Below, piece after piece: positions 15,774-24,671 of a DNA stretch of 64,000 bases (position 1 is its first letter; each line of letters begins with the position of its first letter). The DNA comes from JAMXLO01 sp963812505 (lineage in GTDB: Bacteria; Pseudomonadota; Alphaproteobacteria; Acetobacterales; Acetobacteraceae). Where the stretch lies: assembly GCA_963812505.1 (NCBI GenBank), contig CAWEVM010000008.1:496001-560000 (forward strand), given 5' to 3'. Position numbers and translations under genes: made by a program. Below the pieces are notes generated by a model. The model did not search any database, was not told the DNA's origin, and saw nothing but the letters and a program-made list of their open reading frames with translations.

Positions 15774-17956
15774 CACCCAGTGGAAAAACGGCGGACGACG
15801 TTTTCCAGCAACCGCGAGATTGGGCCTTCGAAGGCGCCGTTGCGCCAGAGGCTTCCGCAGAAGGTGATCGAGCCGACAGAGAACACTGCGCCGCCGGACG
15901 GCGTGTCGAAATACACGATTTCGCCGCGCGACAGATCGGCGATCGGCTCGCCGTTCATGCTGATCACATTGGAGAGCCACTCTTCCAGCACGGTAAAGAA
16001 CGAGGGCAGCGGGTTTTCCGAGCGCGCCAGAATTACTGTACTGTCCGGCGTGCCCAGCATCGGGTCGGCGCGATCCAGCTCGAAGCCCGCCGCCCCGCCG
16101 CCTGACAATCCATAGTCGCCGAGTAGGTCTTCCTCGATGCCGTCGAACATCCAGGCGAAGCGCTGATCTCGCGAGGCAGGGAGGCGGCGATAGTGCGTGC
16201 TTTCGAACGCGGCCTGACAGGAAAAGCCAACGCCCACCAGCATTTGCGGCGGCCTGCGATTGCGGCGCCACAAACCACCCAACTGGCCGTCGGTTTGATG
16301 AAAGTATTCGCCCGGCTCGGCTGCCCACGTGCGAATGCCACCTTCGGCGCGGCGTAGTTCGATTAAATGTGGATTCGCTTTATCGCGCGCGACACGCCAG
16401 TAGAAACCGTTGCCCCCAAGGTAGCACAGTCGGCCACCTTGCTGCGTATAGGCGGCAAGCGCATCGATCGTGCCGAGCGTGTGATATTCGGGATGCGATC
16501 CGGTGAGCACCGTGCGATACGGCTTGATCAGCGCGACGCCGTCGTCGTCAAGGTCCTCGTCCGTCACGATGTCGAAGTCGAAGCCCTTTGCCTCCAGCCA
16601 TGCCAGCAGATGCAGATCTGCCGGATAGTGCCGCATGCCCGAGCCGCGAGGATCGCAGAAAGTTAGAAAGCCCGGGCGCATGGTCAGGATTGGGCGATGG
16701 CGCGACGAGAAGGAGATGCCGCTGCCGTCGGCATGCCGGTTATAGGTCGAGCGTCCGTAGATCGGATAGTCGCGCGGATTGTAGGGATAGGCGTGCCATG
16801 CCGCGACGCGCTCGTAGTATCCGGGATCGACGCTGCTGCGCTCGTGGTTGGCGTAGGCCTGATAGGTGAAGGTCGAGGCGAGGAACGCGATCGGTGCGAA
16901 CTGCCCCTGACGGCGCGGCAGAACGTATAGCGGCAGCCAATCTTCGCCGGCATCGCAGGTCAGATGCAGCGCATAGGCACCGCTGCGCAGATCGTCGGGC
17001 ACGGTCCAGGAGAAATCCGCCTGCCAGCCACAGTCGCCCAGATCGTCGGCGTGAAAATGGATTGCGCCGTAGTCGCGCGGCGCGTGACGCCAGCACTGCT
17101 CGCGGCCGGTCCAGCGCGTGCCGACCATGGCGCGTGTCGGCATGTTCACCAGACTGCCGCCGCACGCCTGAGGGCCGATGTCGTTTATTTCCTGTGTGTC
17201 GATGCCGCGGGAGAAGTCCCAGCCTGCCAGCAGGTCGCCGGGAAGCGCATCGAGTGGTGCGTCGGCATCGGGCCATGATGCGACGAAGCCGCGCAGGATC
17301 GCGGGGTCCTCCAATTTGCCGGTGAAATGGTGTTGTGGGGCTTTCGCGTTCTCCGCCGCGATCAGCAGCGTGCCGCGCGATGGCAGGGCGATGCCGGGTG
17401 CGGATGCCTGTGCCGTGACCGGCGTGCCATCCAACGACTGCTGACCGACGAGTATGCGTCCATCGGCCGGATCGGCGGCGAGCCATACGCGGTACCAGCT
17501 TGCGCGCTGCATCGGCGTTCCGGTCGCCAGTTCGATCGTGGCGGCTTGCGACCTGATGCGCGCCGTCGCGCCGTTTGCGCCGATCAGCAGCGTGATGCCG
17601 GCATCGCCGGATTCCTCCGCCAGCAGCGCCTGCCCGGCGTCGGCGAGACCCGCTTGCACCAATACGGTCCAGGTGCAGGCTCCATTTGTAGCGCGCGCCG
17701 GGCTTGCGCCGACGACACCGTACGACCCGAGGTGGATCGGCTGACTGCGTCCTGCGAACGACTGATCGAAGCGATGCGACAGGTCCTCGAAGCGCGTGCC
17801 GGGACCATCGGGGTTGGGATCGCCGCTCAGCACGCGCACCAGGCGGGCGCGGTACGATCCGCCATCGCGTAGGCTGACATGGGCGGTGAATGTCTCGCCT
17901 GGACGGTGCGAGAAGCGGTCGAGATAGCCGGTGATCGGCAGTTCCGTACTAGCCAT
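15773..17956 (-). CDS. N,N-dimethylformamidase large-subunit homologue
   Basis: A 727-residue protein related to the beta (large) subunit of N,N-dimethylformamidase, which hydrolyses dimethylformamide to dimethylamine and formate using mononuclear iron. An N-terminal beta-rich, lectin-like region (about 1-260) precedes the catalytic amidotransferase-like part with 'TYNRHADGSGISFSSRHRP', 'RHYPADLHLLAWLEAKGFD' and 'GSHPEYHT' (His488, Glu490), the last matching the metal-ligand region of the enzyme. The small subunit is not in the window, so a different amide substrate is possible. The ATG at 17956 is chosen because an upstream extension would translate a repeat (18013-18045). Next to a dipeptide-type ABC importer. 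Confidence 0.85.
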   Translation of the reverse strand: MASTELPITGYLDRFSHRPGETFTAHVSLRDGGSYRARLVRVLSGDPNPDGPGTRFEDLSHRFDQSFAGRSQPIHLGSYGVVGASPARATNGACTWTVLVQAGLADAGQALLAEESGDAGITLLIGANGATARIRSQAATIELATGTPMQRASWYRVWLAADPADGRILVGQQSLDGTPVTAQASAPGIALPSRGTLLIAAENAKAPQHHFTGKLEDPAILRGFVASWPDADAPLDALPGDLLAGWDFSRGIDTQEINDIGPQACGGSLVNMPTRAMVGTRWTGREQCWRHAPRDYGAIHFHADDLGDCGWQADFSWTVPDDLRSGAYALHLTCDAGEDWLPLYVLPRRQGQFAPIAFLASTFTYQAYANHERSSVDPGYYERVAAWHAYPYNPRDYPIYGRSTYNRHADGSGISFSSRHRPILTMRPGFLTFCDPRGSGMRHYPADLHLLAWLEAKGFDFDIVTDEDLDDDGVALIKPYRTVLTGSHPEYHTLGTIDALAAYTQQGGRLCYLGGNGFYWRVARDKANPHLIELRRAEGGIRTWAAEPGEYFHQTDGQLGGLWRRNRRPPQMLVGVGFSCQAAFESTHYRRLPASRDQRFAWMFDGIEEDLLGDYGLSGGGAAGFELDRADPMLGTPDSTVILARSENPLPSFFTVLEEWLSNVISMNGEPIADLSRGEIVYFDTPSGGAVFSVGSITFCGSLWRNGAFEGPISRLLENVVRRFSTG

Positions 17957-18012
17957 GCGGCGAGGCTGGCGGGCGGAGATCGGCGGTGTCAAGTTGATCA
18001 GTCGATGAACGA

Positions 18013-18045
18013 GATTGTCGCGTTGCTTCGCTCCTCGCAATGACA
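18013..18045. repeat. Intergenic repeat (GCGAAGCAA type)
   Basis: On the minus strand this reads CATTGCGAGGAGCGAAGCA and continues to ACAATC, a short intergenic element I recognise from many proteobacterial genomes. It lies between the divergent formamidase-family gene and the ABC importer. Only one copy is seen in the window. Confidence 0.5.
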
Positions 18046-18176
18046 GTGGGACGTGCAATGACTGGGTCCGCCTGAAAGGACACGCCCTTGACGGGCTATG
18101 GCGGTCTGGTCACGGTGCGGGCAAGCAGCGAACAGCCTGCGGGCCAGGGGCGGCGACCGGCTATCGGGGGCTTTAC

Positions 18177-19748
18177 ATGTTTCGACGTGCCATCCTAACC
18201 GCGTTCAGCGCTCTGGCGGGTCTGTCGGCCGCGGTGCCGGTTTCGGCAGAAACCTTCAAGTGTCCGCATGTCGGCGGCAACTTCACCTTCGGTCAGGAAG
18301 CCAACATCAACGGGCTGGATCAGATGACGTCCGGCACGATCTCGACGCGCAACATCGCCATGAACATGTTTGAATCTCTGATGACGCGCGATGAGAATTT
18401 CAACCCGATCCTTGAGCTAGCCAACTCCATGGCGGAGACGCCGGACCATCTGACCTACACGTTCAAGCTGCGCCAAGGAGTCCGATTCCACAACGGCAAG
18501 GAGATGACATCGGCCGACCTTGTCGCCTCGTTCGACCGCTACGCCAGGATCGGCCTCTATCGCAGCTCGCTGGCCAACGTCGATCGCTGGGACGCGCCGG
18601 ACAAATACACGTTCGTGATTCATCTGAAGAAGGTGCAGCCGACCTTCCTGGAGATCCTCAGTGCGTTCAGCGCGCCGATCGTCATTGTTCCATCGGAGGA
18701 CAAGGACGATCCGCCGATGCAACTCAAGACGATCGGCACCGGACCCTGGCAACTGGTCGAATCGGTGCCCGGTGGCTACGTGAAGATGAAGCGCTACGAG
18801 GGCTACAAGCCGAACACCAACTTCGAGCAGAAGACCGGCTTCGGCGGCTACAAGCAGGCGTGCTTCGACACGGTGACCTTCCGCATTGTGACCGAGCCGC
18901 AGGCGCGCGTCGCCGGCCTGAGGACCGGCGAGTTGCAAGGTGTCGAGGACCTGCCGACCAAGTCACTGGCGGATCTGAAGAGTGACAAGAACATCACAAT
19001 CATCCCGCTGCAAAACTGGTGGATTCAGATCGCGCAGCCGAATGTCTCGGTGCCCCCGACCGACAACCTGATGTTCCGCAAGGCGGTGCAGGCGGTGCTG
19101 GACATGGACGAGATCATGGACGCTGCGTCGGACAGCAATTACCGGCTCAACGTCGGCTTCCAGTATCCCAATCAGGCGTTTTACTCGGATGCCGGCAAGG
19201 AGACCTACAACATCAAGGACCCGGAGCTGGCCAAGAAGTACCTGGCACAGTCGGGCTACAAGGGTGAGCCGGTCGTGCTGCTGACCGACAAGGACTATCC
19301 GGCGATGTACAATTCAGCGCTGGTCATGCAGCAGGAGATGCAGGCGATCGGCATCAACGCTGAGTTGAAGGTGGTCGATTGGCCGACCTCGGCCAACATG
19401 GCGCTGAAGCCGGACACCGGCTGGAATTTCTTCTACACGGGCTGGGGAACGCAGCCTGCTCTCGGTGCGCTCGCCACCATGCAGTTCTTCGTTATGCCGG
19501 GCGCGGTGTATATGCCGAAGGGCGGCCAGGACGATCCGCAGGTGCTGGCGCTGTGGAACGACATGAACAGCCTGCCCACGGTGGAAGGCCGCAAGGACGC
19601 GTTCGCAAAGATGCAGAAATACGTGTTGGAGCAGGTCTACACCTTGCCGCTGGGCTCGCTGACCAAGGTGCAGGCGGTGCGGTCCAACGTGAAGGGCTAC
19701 GTGCCCTACCGGATCCCGCGCATGTCGAACGTGTGGTTCGCGAACTGA
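18177..19748 (+). CDS. Dipeptide-type ABC importer, periplasmic binding protein
   Basis: A 523-residue family 5 solute-binding protein. Residues 1-25 are a Sec signal ending 'VPVSA'. 'YTFKLRQGVRFHNGKEMTSAD' (near 100) is the family hallmark. This protein would bind a peptide, amide or similar ligand and pass it to the permeases just downstream. The ATG at 18177 follows a GGGGG run; the longer upstream frame has no signal peptide at its start and is rejected. It heads a five-gene operon to 23681. Confidence 0.92.
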   Translation: MFRRAILTAFSALAGLSAAVPVSAETFKCPHVGGNFTFGQEANINGLDQMTSGTISTRNIAMNMFESLMTRDENFNPILELANSMAETPDHLTYTFKLRQGVRFHNGKEMTSADLVASFDRYARIGLYRSSLANVDRWDAPDKYTFVIHLKKVQPTFLEILSAFSAPIVIVPSEDKDDPPMQLKTIGTGPWQLVESVPGGYVKMKRYEGYKPNTNFEQKTGFGGYKQACFDTVTFRIVTEPQARVAGLRTGELQGVEDLPTKSLADLKSDKNITIIPLQNWWIQIAQPNVSVPPTDNLMFRKAVQAVLDMDEIMDAASDSNYRLNVGFQYPNQAFYSDAGKETYNIKDPELAKKYLAQSGYKGEPVVLLTDKDYPAMYNSALVMQQEMQAIGINAELKVVDWPTSANMALKPDTGWNFFYTGWGTQPALGALATMQFFVMPGAVYMPKGGQDDPQVLALWNDMNSLPTVEGRKDAFAKMQKYVLEQVYTLPLGSLTKVQAVRSNVKGYVPYRIPRMSNVWFAN

Positions 19749-19757
19749 GCCGGAGGC

Positions 19758-20708
19758 ATGGCGGGCATCATCCTGCGACGATTGGGTAGCGCACTGCCGA
19801 TTTTGCTGATCGTCTCGCTGATCACCTTTGCCATGATTCATCTCATTCCCGGCGACCCGGCGGTGACGATCGCCGGGCTGTCCGCGACGCCTGAGCAGAT
19901 CGCCAACATCCGCCATGATCTGGGCCTCGATCAGCCGCTGCTGACGCAGCTCTGGCGCTGGTACGCCGGACTGCTGCACGGCAATCTCGGCCGTTCGCTG
20001 CTGCTGGGCCAGCCGGTGGTGGACGCCACAATGCTGCGCCTTCCGGTGACCTTGGCGCTGTCGGCCTATGCGCTGGTGATCACGCTGCTGATCGGCCTGG
20101 TGACCGGTATCGCCGCGGCGCTGCGGCAGAACACCTGGGTGGACCAGGTGGCGATGCTGTTGGCAATGATCGGTATCTCGCTGCCGAATTTTTATCTTGG
20201 CCTGCTGATGATCATCTTCTTCGGGGTCGAGCTGCGCTGGCTGCCGACCGGCGGCTATGTCGCCTTCACCGATGATCCGCTGGGCTGGCTCGCCACCTCC
20301 ACCATGCCGGCGATCTCGCTGGCGCTGCTGCTGGCGGGATTGCTGGCGCGCATCACGCGCTCGACGATGCTCGAGGTGCTGCGACAGGACTATATCCGCA
20401 CCGCGCGCGCCAAGGGGCTGCCGCGACGCAAGGTGGTGGTGAAGCATGCGCTGTCCAATGCGCTTATCCCGATCACCACCGTGATCGGCATCATCGTCAG
20501 CCTGCTGATCTCCGGTGCGGTGGTGACCGAGACGCTGTTCTCGATTCCGGGGCTCGGGCAGTTGCTGACGCAGGCGGTGCTGAACCGCGACTATCCGATG
20601 GTGCAGGGCGGGTTGCTGATAACCACGGCGCTGCTGGTGCTGGTGAACATCGGCGTCGATGTCTGCTACGCGCTGCTCGATCCGCGGGTGCGCTACGATG
20701 GCGCCTGA
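19758..20708 (+). CDS. Dipeptide-type ABC permease (DppB-like)
   Basis: A 316-residue inner-membrane permease with six predicted segments. 'IPGDPAVTIAG', 'DLGLDQPLLTQLWRWYAGLLHGNLGRS' region and the ATPase-coupling loop 'RTARAKGLPRRKVVVKHA' are characteristic of DppB/OppB. It pairs with the next gene to form the translocation pore; its last 11 bases overlap that gene's start. Confidence 0.93.
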   Translation: MAGIILRRLGSALPILLIVSLITFAMIHLIPGDPAVTIAGLSATPEQIANIRHDLGLDQPLLTQLWRWYAGLLHGNLGRSLLLGQPVVDATMLRLPVTLALSAYALVITLLIGLVTGIAAALRQNTWVDQVAMLLAMIGISLPNFYLGLLMIIFFGVELRWLPTGGYVAFTDDPLGWLATSTMPAISLALLLAGLLARITRSTMLEVLRQDYIRTARAKGLPRRKVVVKHALSNALIPITTVIGIIVSLLISGAVVTETLFSIPGLGQLLTQAVLNRDYPMVQGGLLITTALLVLVNIGVDVCYALLDPRVRYDGA

Positions 20709-21606
20709 CACCGCCACGATCGCATTGCCGGCGGAGCTGGAGGACGCGGTCCCGGTCCGCCATCATCATCCGGCGTGGGCGACGCTGCGGCGGTTGCTGC
20801 ATCATCGGCTGTTCGTCACCGGGCTGGCGTTGTTCGCGATCATCGCCATCGTGGCGGCGCTGGCGCCGTGGATCGCCTGGGTCGATCCGAACAAGCTGGC
20901 GATGCGCCAGAAATTCCTGCCGCCGTCAGCCGAGCATCTGTTCGGCACCGACAATTTCGGCCGGTCGCTGTGGTCGCGCGTGGTATGGGGCGCGCGGTTG
21001 TCGATGATCATCGGTGCGTCGGTGGTGGCGATCAATGCAGTGTTCGGCACGCTGATCGGTGCGGCGGCGGGGTATTTCCGCGCGCTCGACAACGTGCTGA
21101 TGCGGGTCAACGACGCGCTGATGGCGTTTCCCGCGGTGCTGCTGGCGATCGGGGTGACCGCTGTGCTGGGGCCGTCGGTGAACGACGTGATCATCGCGCT
21201 GGGCGTTGTCTATACACCACGTACGGCGCGCATCGTGCGGTCGTCGGTGATCGTGCTGCGGGAGATGGAATATGTGCAGGCGGCGGTGGCGGCGGGAGCG
21301 GGGCATTGGCGCATCCTGCGGCGGCACATCCTGCCGAACGCGATGGCGCCGCTGATCGTCCAGTTGTCGTTCCTGTTCGCCTACGCCGTGCTGACCGAGG
21401 CGACGCTATCTTTCCTTGGCGTGGGCGCGGTGCCGCCGACGCCGACCTGGGGGAACATCATGGCGGAGGGGCGGCAATACATGATCGATGCGCCGTGGAT
21501 CATCACGATCCCTGGGGCGGCACTGATGGTCACGGTGCTGGGGCTGAACCTGCTGGGCGACGGGCTGCGCGATGTGCTGGATCCGCGGCTGAGGGTGCAG
21601 CAGTGA
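20698..21606 (+). CDS. Dipeptide-type ABC permease (DppC-like)
   Basis: A 302-residue permease of the DppC/OppC type. It has the N-terminal OppC-like region 'RLLHHRLFVTGLALFAII', the motif 'HLFGTDNFGRSLWSRVVWGAR' in shortened view near residue 80, and the coupling loop 'YVQAAVAAGAGHWRILRRH'. The ATG at 20698 overlaps the DppB-like stop by 11 bases, indicating coupled translation; an earlier in-frame ATG lies deep inside the upstream gene. Confidence 0.92.
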   Translation: MAPDTATIALPAELEDAVPVRHHHPAWATLRRLLHHRLFVTGLALFAIIAIVAALAPWIAWVDPNKLAMRQKFLPPSAEHLFGTDNFGRSLWSRVVWGARLSMIIGASVVAINAVFGTLIGAAAGYFRALDNVLMRVNDALMAFPAVLLAIGVTAVLGPSVNDVIIALGVVYTPRTARIVRSSVIVLREMEYVQAAVAAGAGHWRILRRHILPNAMAPLIVQLSFLFAYAVLTEATLSFLGVGAVPPTPTWGNIMAEGRQYMIDAPWIITIPGAALMVTVLGLNLLGDGLRDVLDPRLRVQQ

Positions 21607-21624
21607 GGCGCTGGCGGAGGCCCG

Positions 21625-21663
21625 GCCCCCTCCCCCAACCCCCTCCCGCGAGGGGAGGGGGAG
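21625..21663. repeat. C/G-rich palindromic repeat between permease and ATPase genes
   Basis: Runs of CCCTCCC and GGGAGGGG around a GCGA loop form a strong hairpin in the 64-base gap. Its core matches the element inserted in the UDG-family gene at 2917-2958. As mRNA it may modulate transcript stability within the operon. Confidence 0.65.
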
Positions 21664-21670
21664 GACCTGG

Positions 21671-22642
21671 ATGACGCTCCTCTCGGTCAGCAACCTCACC
21701 ACGGCGTTTGCCACTTCGCAGGGTGAAATCAGCGCGGTCGAGGATGTGTCGTTCAGCCTCGACGAAGGCGAGATCCTGGGCATTGTCGGGGAATCAGGCT
21801 CCGGCAAGAGCGTTACCGCGCTGACCATCATGGGACTGCTGCCGCAGCCGCCCGCACGCGTGGCCGCCGGCGAGGTGCGGTTTGCCGGCGAGGTGCTCAC
21901 CACACTCTCGGATAAGCGCATGCAGCGCATTCGCGGGCCCGGCATCGCCATGGTGTTCCAGGAGCCGATGACCTCGCTCAACCCGGTGTTCACCATCGGC
22001 GACCAGGTCATGGAGACCATTCGCGCGCATGAACGCCTGTCGCAGCGCGCGTTGTACGCGAGGGCGCTGGAGATGCTGGAGAAGGTGGGAATCCCATCTG
22101 CGGCGCGACGTATGGCAGACTATCCGCACCAGCTATCCGGCGGACAGCGCCAGCGGGTGATGCTGGCGATCGCGCTCGCCTGCCGCCCGCGCCTGCTGAT
22201 CGCGGACGAGCCGACGACGGCGCTCGACGTCACGATCCAGGCGCAGATCCTCGACCTGATGATGGACCTGCGCGACGAGTTCGGCATGGCGATCATCGTC
22301 ATCACCCACAACATGGGCGTGGTCGCGGAGACCGCCGACCGGGTGCTGGTGATGTATGCCGGCCGGATCGTGGAGGAGGCGCCGGTCGCGCGTCTGTTCG
22401 ACCGCCCGCTGCATCCCTACACGCGTGGTCTGTTGGAATGTGTACCCTCGCTTAATCAGGACCACGAGCGCCTCGTGGCGATCCAGGGCGCTTTGCCCGA
22501 CCCGGCACGCCGCCCGGCCGGTTGTCGCTTCACGCCCCGCTGCCGCCATGCGGTGGCCGCCTGCGCCGCAGCCCTCCCGCCGCTGGCTGCCTATGAGACC
22601 GGCCACACGGCCGCCTGTATCCGCGTGGCGGAGCTGACATGA
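21671..22642 (+). CDS. Dipeptide-type ABC ATPase (DppD-like)
   Basis: A 323-residue ATPase. Walker A 'GESGSGKSVTALTIMGLL', the Q-loop 'FQEPMTSLNPVFT', the signature 'LSGGQRQRVMLAIAL' and Walker B 'LLIADEPTTALD' are all present, followed by the OppD/DppD C-terminal extension with 'RRPAGCRFTPRCRHA', where cysteines bind an iron-sulfur cluster in some members. It powers the preceding permeases together with the next ATPase. Confidence 0.93.
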   Translation: MTLLSVSNLTTAFATSQGEISAVEDVSFSLDEGEILGIVGESGSGKSVTALTIMGLLPQPPARVAAGEVRFAGEVLTTLSDKRMQRIRGPGIAMVFQEPMTSLNPVFTIGDQVMETIRAHERLSQRALYARALEMLEKVGIPSAARRMADYPHQLSGGQRQRVMLAIALACRPRLLIADEPTTALDVTIQAQILDLMMDLRDEFGMAIIVITHNMGVVAETADRVLVMYAGRIVEEAPVARLFDRPLHPYTRGLLECVPSLNQDHERLVAIQGALPDPARRPAGCRFTPRCRHAVAACAAALPPLAAYETGHTAACIRVAELT

Positions 22643-22700
22643 TGGCCGGATCAAGTCCGGCCATGACGATGGCGGGCCGGGCTTGCGCCCGGAACGGTGC
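22641..22700. repeat. Dispersed palindromic repeat, copy 2
   Basis: GATGGCCGGATCAAGTCCGGCCATGACG-type inverted repeat followed by a second small palindrome (CCGGGCTTGCGCCCGG) fills the gap between the two ATPase genes. It shares the 'CCATGACGAT' tail with copy 1 at 1282. It may act as an mRNA-stability or partial termination hairpin inside the operon. Confidence 0.6.
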
Positions 22701-23681
22701 ATGATGCCGCTGGTCGAGGCCGCCGCGCTGACCAAGCACTTCCCGGTGCGCGCCGGCAGTCTGCTGCACCGACACACCATCCCCCTACGCGCGGTCGACG
22801 GCGTGGCGCTGCGCATCGAACCAGGTGAGACGTTGGGCCTGGTCGGCGAGTCCGGCTGCGGCAAATCCACGCTCGGGCGCCTGCTTATCCGGCTGATCGC
22901 GCCGACTGCCGGCAACGTCATCTTCGACGGCGCCGACATCACGCGGCTCGCGCCGGCCGCGCTGCGTGAGAAGCGGCGCGGCATGCAGATCATCTTCCAG
23001 GACCCGTATGGCGCGCTCAATCCGCGCATGTCGGTCGCGGACATCATCGCCGAGCCGCTGCTGATCCACGGGGCACGGGCTGGCGCGGAGACGCGCCGGA
23101 GGGTCGACGCGATGCTGGATCTGGTCGGACTGCCGGCTCGGGTACGCGACCGCTTCCCGCACGAGTTCTCCGGTGGCCAGCGCCAGCGCATCGGGATCGC
23201 CCGCGCGCTCGTGCTGCGGCCGAAGTTCGTTGTTTGCGATGAACCGGTATCGGCGCTGGACGTCTCGGTCCAGGCGCAGATCGTGAACTTGCTGCAGGAC
23301 CTGCAGGGCGAGCTGGGGCTGACCTACCTGTTCATCGCGCATGATCTGGGCGTGGTGAAGCACATCTCGACGCGGGTGGCGGTGATGTATCTGGGCAAGA
23401 TCGTCGAACTCGCCGACAAGCGCAGTCTCTATGCCGATCCGCAGCACCCCTATACCAAGGCGCTGATCGCCGCGGTGCCGGTCGGGCATCCGGCGGAGCG
23501 TTCGCGCGGGCGACAGAGGCGAGAACGGTTGACCGGCGACATTCCGAGCGCGCTTAACCCGCCGCCCGGCTGCCGCTTCCACACCCGATGCCCACACGCG
23601 ATGCCGATCTGCCGAGAAGAGGAACCCGCCCTCACCCAGCCGGCGCCAGGCCGCTCGGTTGCCTGTCACCTGGTGGGATGA
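22701..23681 (+). CDS. Dipeptide-type ABC ATPase (DppF-like)
   Basis: A 326-residue ATPase with Walker A 'GESGCGKSTLGRLLIRL', Q-loop 'FQDPYGALNPRM', signature 'FSGGQRQRIGIARAL' and Walker B 'FVVCDEPVSALDVSVQAQ', and the oligopeptide-transporter C-terminal region 'PPPGCRFHTRCPHAM'. The ATG at 22701 is chosen; a TTG six codons upstream lies in the repeat. It is the last gene of the importer operon. Confidence 0.93.
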   Translation: MMPLVEAAALTKHFPVRAGSLLHRHTIPLRAVDGVALRIEPGETLGLVGESGCGKSTLGRLLIRLIAPTAGNVIFDGADITRLAPAALREKRRGMQIIFQDPYGALNPRMSVADIIAEPLLIHGARAGAETRRRVDAMLDLVGLPARVRDRFPHEFSGGQRQRIGIARALVLRPKFVVCDEPVSALDVSVQAQIVNLLQDLQGELGLTYLFIAHDLGVVKHISTRVAVMYLGKIVELADKRSLYADPQHPYTKALIAAVPVGHPAERSRGRQRRERLTGDIPSALNPPPGCRFHTRCPHAMPICREEEPALTQPAPGRSVACHLVG

Positions 23682-23833
23682 CCGCCGCGGAACGACACAC
23701 TTGGGACCCGGCTAACTTTTCATTGCGTATTCTTCTCGATTCCGCATATATCCATCTTTAGGCTTAGTTAACGACACGAAGATGCAACACCTTCGGGGGG
23801 TAGCGCACTTCCGTTCCTATTTTGTTCGCCAGG

Positions 23834-24544
23834 ATGGCCCTAGAAATGGAAGATTTCGCCGAAGTTACCGCCCTTGTCGCCGACCGGGCCACTCTATTCC
23901 GCCATGAACTCATTCGTCTGCTGCAAGAGCGCAGGGCCGGCTGGTCATTTGCCGAGGCAGGCACGGCCGAAGAGGTTCAGGCACATCTCAGTGTCGAGTT
24001 GGTCGATCTGGTTCTGCTCGATCTGCAGCTTGCCGGAGGTCGTGAGTTGACCGGTCTGCGCCGGCTGCGGGAGCGGTTCCCCGATCAGAGGATCGCCATT
24101 ATGGCAGACAGCGAAGAGCGCGAGGTGATTCTCGCCTGCCTCGCCGCTGGTGCAAACGGCTACATCCCGAAGTCGGCCACGCTGGCGCAGCTCCTGCGGG
24201 CGATCGAGACCATTCTGTCGGGCGGCGTGTTCGCGCCGGCGGCGCTGGCCGGTCTGGCGCAGCCTGTCGCGCACGCGCGTGAGCCGGAGGCGATCCGCCT
24301 GGCGGTGCAACTGACTGAACGGCAATTGGAGGTCTTCCACCTGCTGTCGCAAGGCTGTGCCACCAAGACGATCGCACGCAGGCTTGGGCTTGCGGTGGGC
24401 ACGGTGAAGGTGCACCTGGCGGGGATCTATCGCGTACTCGGCGCGCATAACCGTGTGGAAGCGATCGCCAAGGCCGGCGGCGGGTATGTGCAGGCGGTGA
24501 AGTTGCCGGATCGCGCGGCGCTGGTGGATGAATTCAGCGGCTGA
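23834..24544 (+). CDS. Orphan LuxR/NarL-type response regulator
   Basis: About 236 residues: a receiver domain and a C-terminal LuxR helix-turn-helix ('LTERQLEVFHLLSQGCATKTIARR', then 'LAVGTVKVHLAGIYRVLGA'). The phospho-acceptor Asp is present in 'LVLLDLQLAGG' and the Lys in 'GYIPKSA', but the N-terminal acidic pair is only half kept ('VADRATLF') and the switch Thr/Ser is replaced in 'AIMADSEE'. No kinase gene is adjacent. Its position just before the glycosyltransferase/pilus region makes it a candidate local regulator. ATG 23834 or ATG 23846 could be the start. Confidence 0.82.
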   Translation: MALEMEDFAEVTALVADRATLFRHELIRLLQERRAGWSFAEAGTAEEVQAHLSVELVDLVLLDLQLAGGRELTGLRRLRERFPDQRIAIMADSEEREVILACLAAGANGYIPKSATLAQLLRAIETILSGGVFAPAALAGLAQPVAHAREPEAIRLAVQLTERQLEVFHLLSQGCATKTIARRLGLAVGTVKVHLAGIYRVLGAHNRVEAIAKAGGGYVQAVKLPDRAALVDEFSG

Positions 24545-24671
24545 GGGCTGGGTTCAGGCTGCATGCGTGAACCGCTATTTGAACTGTACTAAAACCACGT
24601 TGAAAGAAATCCACCGGTAAGGGGATTGGGGCTGCGGCCTGGCCGCCCGGCGTCAGCTTGTCACATTTTCC

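Noticed and set aside
14814..16115. Plus-strand open frame of about 433 residues over the LOG and formamidase-like genes
   Set aside because: Antisense shadow; no recognisable domain, while the minus strand holds conserved families.
19314..20717. Long minus-strand open frame (about 467 residues) opposite the ABC importer genes
   Set aside because: It is antisense to clear dppA/dppB-like genes, its translation is His/Gln/Arg-rich and low in structure, and it arises from high-GC codon bias.
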